NCBI GenBank assembly: GCA_933228675.1
Contig: OW121744.1
Span: forward strand, 113,638,671 to 113,702,670
Reading direction: 5' to 3'
DNA length: 64,000 nt
Source: Stomorhina lunata
Taxonomy: Eukaryota > Arthropoda > Insecta > Diptera > Rhiniidae
The position numbers were made by a program, and so were the translations under genes. This document shows positions 24,921 to 37,735 of this stretch, piece by piece. The notes below the pieces were generated by a model. The model searched no databases and had not been told where the DNA came from. It worked only from the letters and a program-made list of their open reading frames with translations. How positions within the stretch are numbered: the stretch's first letter is position 1; each line of letters begins with the position of its first letter.

Positions 24921-26154
24921 ATTAAAAAAATTTTTCTAAAAAATGTCAATTATTTTTAGAGAGTTTTTTTTAATTTGTTTTTTTTTTTTTAAATAAATTA
25001 TTTAACAAATTTAAATTAATTTAAATTTTCTCTTACAAACACCGGAAAACTTTATAAAATCATTCATGTGCAAGACAAAAAAAATTGTTCTTTCTTTTGT
25101 AAAATATTTTCATTTAAGGTCAAATTCCAACATTTTGTGATTCAAAAATTTTACAAAGTTCAGATTCACTAAAAAACACAAAATAAAACTTTATGCTCGA
25201 CATATTAGATATTTTAAGTAAAAATGTTATAACTCAAAAATTAGTTATTTCTGAACTTTAGATATAGATATACAGATACTAAAATTTGTTGCTTTTTGGT
25301 GTAACTTACTACTTATTTTAATTGGATTTATGTTTTTTGACTTATTACGTTGTTGCAGCAATTGAACTATTTGTATAAAAAATAAAACAAAAAACCGATT
25401 GAAAAAATATGAAAATGAAATGAAAAACATTTTCATTTAAAATCACACATGACAATGGTCATTGAATTGAAATGAACAAAAACCAAACGAGACACTCACA
25501 CACAGAAATGACAAGAAAAATTAAATAAAACTATTGCAGAAAATTTGTCCAACTGCAGAAAGACTGTGGTACCATTTTATTTAAAAGATTCAGGGTCTTT
25601 CGAGGAAACAGTACCTTCCGGTTAAATTGGTGATAGAGTAAGAATAGTATTATAACAAATAACTAATTTAGATCATAATTAAGTTTTGACCAAAAATCTA
25701 AAAGCTTTGGTTAAATCAATGAACCAGTATCTTAACTAGATCTTCAGATCATTTTGTCTAGTTACTCTTTACTGAAGAAATCGTTCAAATCGGTTAGCAA
25801 CTTAAAGAGTTATGAACAATAAGGCGTTGATACTTTTAATGTATATTTCCATTTTCTTGGTTTGGTTGTTGTCTTGGATTTGAATCCCTCTATTTGAGGG
25901 ACTAAAATTTTCTTAAAATGTGTTTATAATACAATCAGTTCTAAGAAAATCTGCAATTTTTTTAACATTTTTTGACATTGGACCCACTGTGCAGTATCAA
26001 AATACAATAAAAATAAAAAAGTTTACCGAAATTCAGTTCGGTTAGATTCTTGATTCCCTGATATTAACATGACAACAATTTTTAAAGGTCATGAGTGAAA
26101 AATTCTTTAAATAAATGTCAATTTGTTCAATAGCTGATGGTTTATGCAACCGAA
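24921..26154. other. Single-copy AT-rich spacer
   Basis: No gene. GGACCCACTGTG near 25980 resembles, inverted, the word CACAGTGGGT seen at 22231 and 28222, a possible mobile-element end. Confidence 0.6.
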
Positions 26155-27345
26155 TTAAATTTTTGAAAATTTCCTATAAAATAGTAAATTTTGGAAAATT
26201 TCCTATAAAATAGTAAATTTTGGAAAATTTCCTATAAAATAGTAAATTTTGGAAAATTTCCTATAAAATAGTAAATTTTGGAAAATTTCCTATAAAATAG
26301 TAAATTTTGGAAAATTTCCTATAAAATAGTAAATTTTCGAAAATTTCCTATAAAATAGTAAATTTTCGAAAATTTCCTATAAATTAGTAAATTTTCGAAA
26401 ATTTCCTATAAAATAGTAAATTTTCTATAAAATAGTAAATTTTCGAAAATTTCCTATAAAATAGTAAATTTTCGAAAATTTCCTATAAAATAGTAAATTT
26501 TCGAAAATTTCCTATAAAATAGTAAATTTTCGAAAATTTCCTATAAAATAGTAAATTTTCGAAAATTTCCTATAAAATAGTAAATTTTGGAAAATTTCCT
26601 ATAAAATAGTAAATTTTGGAAAATTTCCTATAAAATAGTAAATTTTCGAAAATTTCCTATAAAATAGTAAATTTTCGAAAATTTCCTATAAAATAGTAAA
26701 TTTTCGAAAATTTCCTATAAAATAGTAAATTTTCGAAAATTTCCTATAAAATAGTAAATTTTCGAAAATTTCCTATAAAATAGTAAATTTTCGAAAATTT
26801 CCTATAAAATAGTAAATTTTCGAAAATTTCCTATAAAATAGTAAATTTTCGAAAATTTCCTATAAAATAGTAAATTTTCGAAAATTTCCTATAAAATAGT
26901 AAATTTTCGAAAATTTCCTATAAAATAGTAAATTTTCGAAAATTTCCTATAAAATAGTAAATTTTCGAAAATTTCCTATAAAATAGTAAATTTTCAAAAA
27001 TTTCCTATAAAATAGTAAATTTTCGAAAATTTCCTATAAAATAGTAAATTTTCGAAAATTTCCTATAAAATAGTAAATTTTCGAAAATTTCCTATAAAAT
27101 AGTAAATTTTCGAAAATTTCCTATAAAATAGTAAATTTTCGAAAATTTCCTATAAAATAGTAAATTTTCGAAAATTTCCTATAAAATAGTAAATTTTCGA
27201 AAATTTCCTATAAAATAGTAAATTTTCGAAAATTTCCTATAAAATATTAAATTTTCGAAAATTTCCTATAAAATAGTAAATTTTCTAAAATATTCTATAA
27301 AATATTAAATTTTCGAAAATTTCCTATTATATAGTAAACTTTCGT
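26155..27345 (+). repeat. Family B array B2, 29-bp form (about 41 units)
   Basis: Units of 29 bp consist of TTTCCTATAAAATAGTAAA plus TTTTCGAAAA. The first six or so and two near 26590-26640 carry TTTTGGAAAA, which breaks the 16-bp palindrome AAATTTTCGAAAATTT present in the rest. The centre is nearly invariant and the right edge decays after 27280. The unit has a single CpG, at the dyad centre. Confidence 0.97.
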
Positions 27346-28246
27346 TTTATGACCTATTTAAGCCAATATACTAAGTCTGTTCTTAATAGATGGACATCCG
27401 TTTTGCCTGAAATCCATCTGTAAAATGTCCCACGTGCATATTTGATTATAAAAATGTTTTATTTTCCCAATAGATGAATTGTTTGTGACAAACCCCACAC
27501 ATTCTCTTTCCTAAAGTCTCATAATATTAACTTCATAACATCTCCAGGCTATCTCAAAGGAAACCTTATTATTTGCCCCCTCTTTCTAGCATTTGTTAAT
27601 TTCTCCCATTGTGTGTTACCTTTTTGATCTCTATCATCTATTTCTTGAAAATAAAATCTAAGTGTTATTTCCTTTTTAACTCATTCCTTTAAATGCCTTT
27701 AACTAAAAAAAACGAGAACCCATATTAATAAGGATATTTCTACCGGAAACACTTCCATAGCCGTCATATTCACACTTTCCTTCAACATAATTCTGTTGTT
27801 TCCCTCGTTATAGAAAAAAAGTACAAAATCCCAGCCTTTGGCTATTGGAATGATTCGTTTTGAGCTTTTTTCATCATAAAAAATTTATTTCCTTTTTTTT
27901 TGCCACATTAAGAGGAGTATTTTTGTTGCTTTTCGTATAAATGTTTAAATTGTCAGAAATTGTAACATTTGTTTTGGTTTTAAAAATGAAATTAATATTA
28001 ACATTTTTTTCTAAAGGTTGTGACAAAATTAAGCTGAATTTCCCTGGTGAACTGTGATAAAATTATGTCAGGAATATGGAAATGTTAGAAGATGTTTAAT
28101 AAATATACCAGTATGTACCTTTAAGTTTTCTAGCTACTCATAAATTTTGGTTTTTTTTGTTAATTTTAAGCCCCTGAGATGCTCATGACCTAAACAATGT
28201 ATGTATGTACTTGGACAAAGCACAGTGGGTTCACAAGGAAAAACAT
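27346..28246. other. Single-copy spacer
   Basis: No repeats and no credible coding frame. CACAGTGGGTTCACA near 28222 precedes the next array. Confidence 0.6.
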
Positions 28247-28745
28247 TTTTTTAAAATTTCCTATAAAAATAGGAAATTGTTGAAAAATTTCCTATAAAAA
28301 TAGGAAATTTTTGAAAAATTTCCTATAAAAATAGGAAATTTTTGAAAAATTTCCTATAAAAATAGGAAATTTTTGAAAAATTTCCTATAAAAATAGGAAA
28401 TTTTTGAAAAATTTCCTATAAAAATAGGAAATTTTTGAAAAATTTCCTATAAAAATAGGAAATTTTTGAAAAATTTCCTATAAAAATAGGAAATTTTTGA
28501 AAAATTTCCTATAAAAATAGGAAATTTTTGAAAAATTTCCTATAAAAATGGGAAATTTTTGAAAAATTTCCTATAAAAATAGGAAATTTTTGAAAAATTT
28601 CCTATAAAAATAGGAAATTTTTGAAAAATTTCCTATGAAAATAGGAAATTTTTGAAAAATTTAATATAAAAATAGGAAATTTTTGAAAAATTTCCTATAA
28701 AAATAGGAAATTTTTGAAAAATTTCCTATAAAAAGAAATTTTTGA
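28247..28745 (+). repeat. Family B array B3a, 31-bp form with nested inverted repeats
   Basis: About 16 units of 31 bp. Each contains TTTCCTAT, four A, ATAGGAAA (8-bp arms) and then AAATTTTT, G, AAAAATTT (8-bp arms), so the whole array is a chain of short hairpins. It passes directly into the 29-bp form at about 28746. Confidence 0.96.
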
Positions 28746-30360
28746 AAAATTTCCTATAAAATAGTAAATTTTCGAAAATTTCCTACAAAATAGTAAATTT
28801 TCGAAAATTTCCTATTAAATAGTAAATTTTCGAAAATTTCCTATTAAATAGTAAACTTTCGAAAATTTCCTATAAAATAGTAAATTTTCGAAAATTTCCT
28901 ATAAAATAGTAAATTTTCGAAAATTTCCTATTAAATAGTAAATTTTCGAAAATTTCCTATTAAATAGTAAACTTTCGAAAATTTCCTATAAAATAGTAAA
29001 TTTTCGAAAATTTCCTATAAAATAGTAAATTTTCGAAAATTTCCTATAAAATAGTAAATTTTCGAAAATTTCCTACAAAATAGTAAATTTTCGAAAATTT
29101 CCTATTAAATAGTAAATTTTCGAAAATTTCCTATTAAATAGTAAACTTTCGAAAATTTCCTATAAAATAGTAAATTTTCGAAAATTTCCTATAAAATAGT
29201 AAATTTTCGAAAATTTCCTATAAAATAGTACATTTTCGAAAATTTCCTATAAAATAGTACATTTTCGAAAATTTCCTATAAAATAGTAAATTTTCGAAAA
29301 TTTCCTATAAAATAGTAAATTTTCGAAAATTTCCTATAAAATAGTAAATTTTCGAAAATTTCCTATAAAATAGTAAATTTTCGAAAATTTCCTATAAAAT
29401 AGTAAATTTTCGAAAATTTCCTATAAAATAGTAAATTTTCGAAAATTTCCTATAAAATAGTAAATTTTCGAAAATTTCCTATAAAATAGTAAATTTTCGA
29501 AAATTTCCTATAAAATAGTAAATTTTCGAAAATTTCCTATAAAATAGTAAATTTTCGAAAATTTCCTATAAAATAGTAAATTTTCGAAAATTTCCTATAA
29601 AATAGTAAATTTTCGAAAATTTCCTATAAAATAGTAAATTTTCGAAATTTCCTATAAAATAGTAAATTTTCGAAAATTTCCTATAAAATAGTAAATTTTC
29701 GAAAATTTCCTATAAAATAGTAAATTTTCGAAAATTTCCTATAAAATAGTAAATTTTCGAAAATTTCCTATAAAATAGTAAATTTTCGAAAATTTCCTAT
29801 AAAATAGTAAATTTTCGAAAATTTCCTATAAAATAGTAAATTTTCGAAAATTTCCTATAAAATAGTAAATTTTCGAAAATTTCCTATAAAATAGTAAATT
29901 TTCGAAAATTTCCTATGAAATAGTAAATTTTTGAAAATTTCCTATAAAATAGTAAATTTTTGAAAATTTCCTATAAAATAGTCAATTTTCGAAAATTTCC
30001 TATAAAATAGTAAATTTTCGAAAATTTCCTATAAAATAGTAAATTTTCGAAAATTTCCTATAAAATAGTAAATTTTCGAAAATTTCCTATAAAATAGTAA
30101 ATTTTCGAAAATTTCCTATAAAATAGTAAATTTTCGAAAATTTCCTATAAAATAGTAAATTTTCGAAAATTTCCTATGAAATAGTAAATTTTCGAAAATT
30201 TCCTATAAAATAGTAAATTTTTGAAAATTTCCTATAAAATAGTCAATTTTCGAAAATTTCCTATAAAATAGTAAATTTTCGAAAATTTCCTATAAAATAG
30301 TAAATTTTCGAAAATTTCCTATAAATGTTAAATTTTCCAAAATTTCCCTTAAATAGTGGA
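28746..30360 (+). repeat. Family B array B3b, 29-bp form (about 55 units) with higher-order structure
   Basis: 29-bp units with the palindrome AAATTTTCGAAAATTT. Variant units recur at exact unit multiples: CTACAAAATAG at 28783 and 29073 (290 bp, ten units), AACTTTCG at 28855, 28971 and 29145 (four and six units apart), and CTATGAAATAG at 29913 and 30174 with AGTCAATT at 29980 and 30241 (261 bp, nine units). These are blocks duplicated as groups. Confidence 0.97.
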
Positions 30361-31737
30361 TTTTTGGCAAATAAATACATTATTTTCACCAACTTGACCA
30401 ATGTTTTAGTTATTTAAACTTTTTTGTCCCTTAAATTTTGTAAAGAACTTTCTAAGCCGTTTGATGATTTTGTTTGCGTTTTTTCTTTAATTCTTCAACT
30501 TTTTGTTCACTTTAACAAAAGCAACAGTTTCATAAATTTTGTTTATTTTCATTATTATTTTCTTCTAGAATAAACTGTTTTAGGGCTTGTATTTTTTTCA
30601 TCTTAGACAACCCCAATTTCTTTTATTGGCTGTGTTATTATTACATATAAAAAAATTATAAAGAAATTTTTTCATTTTTTTACTAAAAAAAAGCCTTTTG
30701 GCAAAATTTCCCCTTGGTTTTTTTGTAAAGATTCGGCTGTTTAGTTTGTTAAAGCTGACTATAGTAAATGTATAAGAGAATGCATTTGGAAAAAAAAAAC
30801 ATTCAATTTGAAAATAAAGAATTTGAGGACTTAAACTACTGTTTGGCAACGCACTTCAGAGTTTTTCAATTTTTTCTGCAGTTTGGGATTATTTTTGTGT
30901 ATGTTTTGCTTTTAACACAAAATGTGAAGAAAATAATGAAAACATTACAAATAAACTTAAAATAAATAAAATTTCGACAACTCAATTTTAGGGCATAATG
31001 ACAGTTTTTATTAAAGCCCTTTGTTGTTTCAAGGAATATGTGGTTTTTTATTTATACAGCCACTGTGACAAATTGTGAAAAGATTTTTTTGGCAAGAATA
31101 TGCAATATACGTCTCTATACTCAGAATTTTTAAACGGACTTTAAAATGTTTCTTCTTTAAAAATTTACTAAGTAGGTTCCTTTATTTCGTTTCTTAATTA
31201 TTTTCTACTAATTTATTTATAAACTTAAATTTTAATGAACACCTCTTGGTAAAACTTCTTATATTCGATAATCTAAGTCAATACCGTCATTTGGCTCTAT
31301 TTGACCTACTTCCGTTTTATTTAATTTTCTGCTTAATTCTGCGGTATTTCGTGCTTCGAGAGTCCTAGATCTTTGTATATTTACACTAAGTACTTGTATG
31401 TATCTTAAAGATTTTGAATTCTTCGTCTGTGCGGATTTTTTTTTCTTTCAATTTTCTGCTTCTCTGCTTTGTCACATAATTAAGAGGAAAGTAAATTTTT
31501 AAGTGGTCCACAACAGTATCTGCAGTCTTAAAACTGGCTCAATCTAAAAAGAGGATGCCAGGAGCGATGATACCAGGAGATAATGTACATGACAAAAAAG
31601 TGCCACTAGTAAAAAAAGTACTTGTGTAAAATGTGTATTAGTAGTGTAAGGGTATCTTGTAATTTACTCTACTTAAGCTTTAAGATGAATTCAAACATGA
31701 AGGGATAAAAAAACTTATTTTCTGTTTCATTCGAAAA
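30361..31737. other. Single-copy spacer between opposed family B arrays
   Basis: About 1.4 kb of AT-rich DNA. Open frames (30598-30849 on -, 30768-30965 on +) overlap on opposite strands, are under 85 codons and are low in complexity. It would be the loop of a large hairpin formed by the flanking arrays. Confidence 0.6.
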
Positions 31738-33555
31738 ATTACAATTTATAGGAAATTTTTTCAAAAATTGACGATTTCATAAGAAATTTTCGAAAATTTA
31801 CTATTTTATGGGAAATTTTCAAAAATTTATTATTTTATAGGAAATTTTCGAAAATTGACTATTTTATAGGAAATTTTCGAAAATTGACTATTTTATAGGA
31901 AATTTTCGAAAATTTACTATTTTATAGGAAATTTTCGAAAATTTACTATTTTAGAGGAAATTTTCGAAAATTTACTATTTTATAGGAAATTTTCGAAAAT
32001 TTACTATTTTATAGGAAATTTTCGAAAATTTACTATTTTATAGGAAATTTTCGAAAATTTACTATTTTAGAGGAAATTTTCGAAAATTTACTATTTTATA
32101 GGAAATTTTCGAAAATTTACTATTTTAGAGGAAATTTTCGAAAATTTACTATTTTATAGGAAATTTTCGAAAATTTACTATTTTATAGGAAATTTTCGAA
32201 AATTTACTATTTTATAGGAAATTTTCGAAAATTTACTATTTTATAGGAAATTTTCGAAAATTTACTATTTTATAGGAAATTTTCGAAAATTTACTATTTT
32301 ATAGGAAATTTTCGAAAATTTACTATTTTATAGGAAATTTTCGAAAATTTACTATTTTATAGGAAATTTTCGAAAATTTACTATTTTATAGGAAATTTTC
32401 GAAAATTTACTATTTTATAGGAAATTTTCGAAAATTTACTATTTTATAGGAAATTTTCGAAAATTTACTATTTTATAGGAAATTTTCGAAAATTTACTAT
32501 TTTATAGGAAATTTTCGAAAATTTACTATTTTAGAGGAAATTTTCGAAAATTTACTATTTTATAGGAAATTTTCGAAAATTTACTATTTTATAGGAAATT
32601 TTCGAAAATTTACTATTTTATAGGAAATTTTCGAAAATTTACTATTTTATAGGAAATTTTCGAAAATTTACTATTTTATAGGAAATTTTCGAAAATTTAC
32701 TATTTTATAGGAAATTTTCGAAAATTTACTATTTTATAGGAAATTTTCGAAAATTTACTATTTTATAGGAAATTTTCGAAAATTTACTATTTTATAGGAA
32801 ATTTTCGAAAATTTACTATTTTATAGGAAATTTTCGAAAATTTACTATTTTATAGGAAATATGCGAAAATTGATTATTTTATAGGAAATTTTCGAAAATG
32901 TACTATTTTATAGGAAAATTTCGAAATTTTACTATTTTATAGGAAAATTTCGAAATTTTACTATTTTATAGGAAAATTTCGAAAATTGACTATTTTATAG
33001 GAAATTTTCGAAAATTGACTATTTTATAGGAAATTTTCGAAAATTTACTATTTTATAGGAAATTTTCCAAAATTTACTATTTTATAGGAAATTTTCCAAA
33101 ATTTACTATTTTTTATAGGAAATTTTCCAAAATTTACTATTTTTTATAGGAAATTTTCGAAAATTTATTATTTTTTGTAGAAAATTTTCGAAAATTTACT
33201 ATTTTTTGTAGGAAATTTTCGAAAATTTACTATTTTTTATAGGAAATTTTCGAAAATTTACTATTTTTTATAGGAAATTTTCGAAAATTTACTATTTTTT
33301 ATAGGAAATTTTCGAAAATTTACTTTTTTTATAGGAAATTTTCGAAAATTTCCTATTTTTTAAAAGAAGTTTTCGAAAATTTACTATTTTTGACTGGAAA
33401 TTTTCGAAAATTTTATTATTTTTTATAGGAAATTTTTCGAAAATTTTCTATTTTTGTAGGAAATTTTTCAAAAATTTACTATTTTTAGAGGAAATTTTTA
33501 AAAAATTTACTATTTTTACAGGAAAGTTTTTGAAAATTTACTATTTTTAAACAAA
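31738..33555 (-). repeat. Family B array B4, reversed (about 62 units)
   Basis: Mostly 29-bp units (AAATTTACTATTTTATAGG plus AAATTTTCG), highly uniform from 31880 to 32860. From about 33100 the units lengthen to 30-31 bp (CTATTTTTTATAGG) and lose regularity. The left edge also contains longer, diverged units. Scattered TTAGAGG variants recur at unit multiples near 31950, 32066, 32124 and 32530. Confidence 0.97.
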
Positions 33556-34516
33556 TTTGTGTCTGTAGTTGTAAATTCCCTAAATGTTTATTTCTTCCTT
33601 TAAAAAATTTCATAATTCTTGTCATTCTCTTGTCTGTTATTGTACCCTTTAAGAAGCTCCTTATGAATCTTTTATTTTCTTAATTCTTTATTTTGTTTCT
33701 TACAAAAAAAATGTTTTCGATTTTTATTCCATTTTCTTTCGTCCTGTCGTTATTTGTAATTGTTTCTTCAATTTCATTTCTTTAGTTACACTTTAATGAG
33801 CTTAAAGGAAATAAAGAAAACCTTTTTAATATGAATTTAAAGGATTCTTTTTTCTGCTCCAACATCTTCTTCCCTTTCTTTTGTCATTATTTTCTGTTTG
33901 GCATTGGAATTGTATTGAAGGAGAGGTATAATGATAGTTCAAGTGTGAAATACTTTTTTCATGGTTATATTTTAAGTGTAAATGTAAAAATGTGTAAATG
34001 TATATTTTTGTTTATATGTGAGTGTGTCTGGTTGTAGACAAATTCTTGTAAAACCGTGTACTTTTAGAGGAATGGGAACATACAATCTTTAGTGTACAAC
34101 AAGTACTTATACTTTAATTATTTTTCAACATTCCTTTTTGTTGCCGAGTTGCTACTATTGACAAGGATATTATTGTCCTTGCTGCTGCCGATGCTGATGT
34201 TGTAAGTGTATTTTAATGACAATATCAACAGTCATGACAAGGGATAAAAATCAGAAAATTCTCAGCGTCAAACTGTGTCAATGCCTTCGTGCTCTCTTTT
34301 ATTCAATTCTTAAATTTTCAAAATAATTTCAATTATTTAAAACAAGATTAGAAATATCTTGCATATTGCTCTTCTTCTTAATTCAAAATTAAAATTCCAT
34401 AAAATTTGCATTAAATTTTTAACATAACTTGGCTTAAAAGGTGCTTCATTTTCTGTTTCTGGAGTGCCATCAAATTATGGCTACAAATTGATTTTAGCAA
34501 AAAATTAGATACCATG
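33556..34516. other. Single-copy AT-rich spacer
   Basis: No gene recognised; the 68-codon frame at 33831-34037 is low-complexity (F, C and I rich). Confidence 0.6.
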
Positions 34517-35335
34517 TCAACTTTTCACGTCAACTTTTCTATATAAATGTCTTCCTGTCGTCAACTTCTCTATAGCAAAGAGTTCCTATCGTCAAGTTTT
34601 CTATCGAAATGTCTTACTATCGTCAACCTTTCTGTAGAAATGTCTTCCTATCGTCAACTTTTCTATAGAAATGTCTTCCTATCGTCAACTTTTCTATAGA
34701 AATGTCTTCCCATCGTCAACTTTTCTATAGAAATGTCTTTCCATCGTCAACTTTTCTATAAAAATGTCTTCTTATCGTCAACTATTCTGTAGCAAAGTCT
34801 TCCTATCGTCAACTTTTCTATAGAAAAGTCTTCCTATCGTCAACATTTCTATACAAAAGTCTTCCTATCGTCAACTTTTCCATAGAAATGCCTTCCTATC
34901 GTCATCTTTTCCATAAAAATGTCTTCCTATCATCATCTTTTCTATAGAAATGTCTTCCTATCGTCAACTTTTCTATAGAAGTATCTTCCTATCGTCAACT
35001 TTCCTATAGAAATGTCTTCCTATCGTCAACTCTTCTGTAGCAAAGTCTTCCTATCGTCAACTTTTCTATAGCAAAGTCTTCCTATCGTCAACTTTTCTTT
35101 AGAAAAGTCTTTCTATCGTCAACATTTCTTCAAAAATGTCTTCCTATCGTCAACTTTTCTTCAGAAATGTCTTCCTATAGTCAAAATTTCTATATAAATT
35201 TCTTCCTATCGTCAACATTTCTATAGAAATGTCTTTCTATCGTCAACATTTCTATAGAAATGTCTTTCTATCGTCAACATTTCTATAGAAATGTTTTTCT
35301 ATCGTCAATTTTTTTATATAAATATTTTCCTATCT
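34517..35335 (-). repeat. Family A 31-bp array A8, reversed (about 26 units)
   Basis: CTTCCTATCGTCAAC tails with cores TTTCTATAGAAATG, TTCTGTAGCAAAG or TTTCTATAGAAAAG. Moderately diverged throughout, with no uniform centre, so it looks like an old array. Confidence 0.95.
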
Positions 35336-36221
35336 TAGCGATCTTTAAATTAACCCCTAAAAGTATTCTATATGATTTACATTAAAATCAATTCTTGCAA
35401 ATAAATTGTTTTTCTGTAAAAATCTCCTAAAATATTTTAATTTATAATAAAATAAAAAAACAAAACCCCTGCAACAAATTATCAAATCTCTACTAGAGAG
35501 ATTTAAATTTTTTACCACTATCGCTCGTATTTTTTACGCTAACATCCAACATAAATCTATGCAAATCCTTTGATGCGACATTATTTTCTATGCAAATCCT
35601 TTAGAAAAAAATCTGCAGCATTTTTTGGAAAATAAAAAAAGTTTAGAAAATTTTATAACAAAATAGAAACCAAAACAACAAATAGAAAACAAAAAGCTTA
35701 AAAACAAAAATGAATATAAAGTTTATCGTTTGGTTAGGGTTGCATAACAAATATTCAATATAAAAGGGGACATTGGGAACTATTTCGAAAAGCCACTATT
35801 CTTCGTAGTGCTAAAAATATGCAAAAATTCCAAAGCACTTTGTGTATTGCACTAGCGAAAGTTTTTTGCATAAAACAAAGAAAACCACTAGCAACAGCTA
35901 AAAAATACTAAAATATTAGTCAACAAATATTTAAGCTGGTGTCTTCTTCAAAAGTGAGAGTATTTAAGTCCAGCAAAACAGTAAAAAGGGAAAGACCCAA
36001 ATTTGAAAAAAACAAATAAAAAATCCGCACTTCGCTTTAATTGAGGGAAAAATTAAAGCAATAACAATTTCGATGAATTTTGAAGTTAAAAACGGAATTT
36101 GTTTATATTTTTTGTGATGTTTCATTTTTTCAAGTATTTGCGGATACAGCTCAAATATTTATGAGACCACGAATGAAATAAACTGCAGAATAAAATTTAA
36201 TTTTCTTTGTATTTATTTTTA
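35336..36221. other. Single-copy AT-rich spacer
   Basis: Nothing recognised as gene, RNA or mobile element. Confidence 0.6.
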
Positions 36222-36970
36222 AAGGAAATTTCCGAAAATTTACTATTTTATAGGAAATTTTCGAAAATTTACTATTTTATAGGAAATTTTCGAAAATTTA
36301 CTATTTTTTAGGAAATTTTCGAAAATTTACTATTTTATAGGAAATTTTCGAAAATTTACTATTTTATAGGAAATTTTCGAAAATTTACTATTTTATAGGA
36401 AATTTTCGAAAATTTACTATTTTATAGGAAATTTTCGAAAATTTACTATTTTATAGGAAATTTTCGAAAATTTACTATTTTATAGGAAATTTTCGAAAAT
36501 TTACTATTTTATAGGAAATTTTCGAAAATTTACTATTTTATAGGAAATTTTCGAAAATTTACTATTTTATAGGAAATTTTCGAAAATTTACTATTTTATA
36601 GGAAATTTTCGAAAATTTACTATTTTATAGGAAATTTTCGAAAATTTACTATTTTATAGGAAATTCTCGAAAATTTACTATTTTATAGGAAATTTTCGAA
36701 AATTTACTATTTTATAGGAAATTTTCGAAAATTTACTATTTTATAGGAAATTTTCGAAAATTTACTATTTTATAGGAAATTTTCGAAAATTTACTATTTT
36801 ATAGGAAATTTTCGAAAATTTACTATTTTATAGGAAATTCTCGAAAATTTACTATTTTATAGGAAATTTTCGAAAATTTACTATTTTATAGGAATTTTTC
36901 GAAAATTTACTATTTTATAGGAATTTTTCGAAAATTTACTATTTCATAGGAAATTTTCGCAAATTTACTT
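36222..36970 (-). repeat. Family B array B5, reversed, 29-bp form (about 26 units)
   Basis: Very uniform 29-bp units. Two units with AAATTCTCG (near 36661 and 36835) lie 174 bp apart (six units). It abuts a family A array at about 36970 with no spacer. Confidence 0.96.
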
Positions 36971-37735
36971 TAGAAATGTTTTCCTGTCGTCTTTTCTATA
37001 GAAATGTCTTCCTATCGTCAACTTTTCTATAGAAAAGTCTTCCTATCGTCAACTTTTTTATAGAAAAGTCTTCCTATCGTCAACTTTTCTATAGAAAAGT
37101 CTTCCTATCGTCAACTTTTCTATAGAAAAGTCTTCCTATCGTCAACTTTTCTATAGAAAAGTCTTCCTATCGTCAACTTTTCTATAGAAAAGTCTTCCTA
37201 TCGTCAACTTTTCTATAGAAAAGTCTTCCTATCGTCAACTTTTCTATAGAAAAGTCTTCCTATCGTCAACTTTTCTATAGAAATGTCTTCCTATCGTCAA
37301 CTTTTCTATAGAAATGTCTTCCTATCGTCAACTTTTCTATAAAAATGTCTTCCAGTCGTCAACTTTTCTATAGAAATGTCTTCCTATCGTCAACTTTTTA
37401 TAGAAATGTCTTCCTATCGTCAACTCTTCTATATAAATGTCTTTCTATCGTCAACTTTTCTATTGAAATGTCTTCCTATCGTCAACTTTTCTATTGAAAT
37501 GTCTTCCTATGGTCAAGTTTTCTATAGAAATGTCTTCCTATCGTCAACTTTTCTATAGAAATGTCTTCCTACCGTCAACTTTTCTATTGAAATGTCTTCC
37601 TATCGTCTACTTTTCTATAGAAATGTCTTCTTATCGTCAAATTTTCTATAGAATTGTCTTCCTATCGTCAACTTTCCTATAGAAATGTCTTCATATCGCC
37701 AGCTTTTCTACAGAAATGTTTTCTTCCTATCGAGC
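36971..37735 (-). repeat. Family A 31-bp array A9, reversed (about 24 units), fused to array B5
   Basis: CTTCCTATCGTCAAC units, first about ten with the full 18-bp palindrome (AGAAAAGTC), then AGAAATGTC. The right end decays at 37700-37735. Frames at 37376-37558 and 37494-37682 are the repeat read through and not genes. Confidence 0.96.

Noticed and set aside
20917..24939. Open frames of 76-86 codons rich in SSYRQLFYRN and FLSSTFL (also at 37376-37682)
   Set aside because: They are reversed family A units read through. 31 bp is not a multiple of three, so three units give a 31-codon cycle, and most end at the TAG inside CTATAG. There is no sign of selection on protein.
26155..27345. Heat-shock elements in TTCGAA or GAAAATTTC
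   Set aside because: Spacing does not fit the nGAAnnTTCn pattern in either the 29-bp or the 31-bp family.
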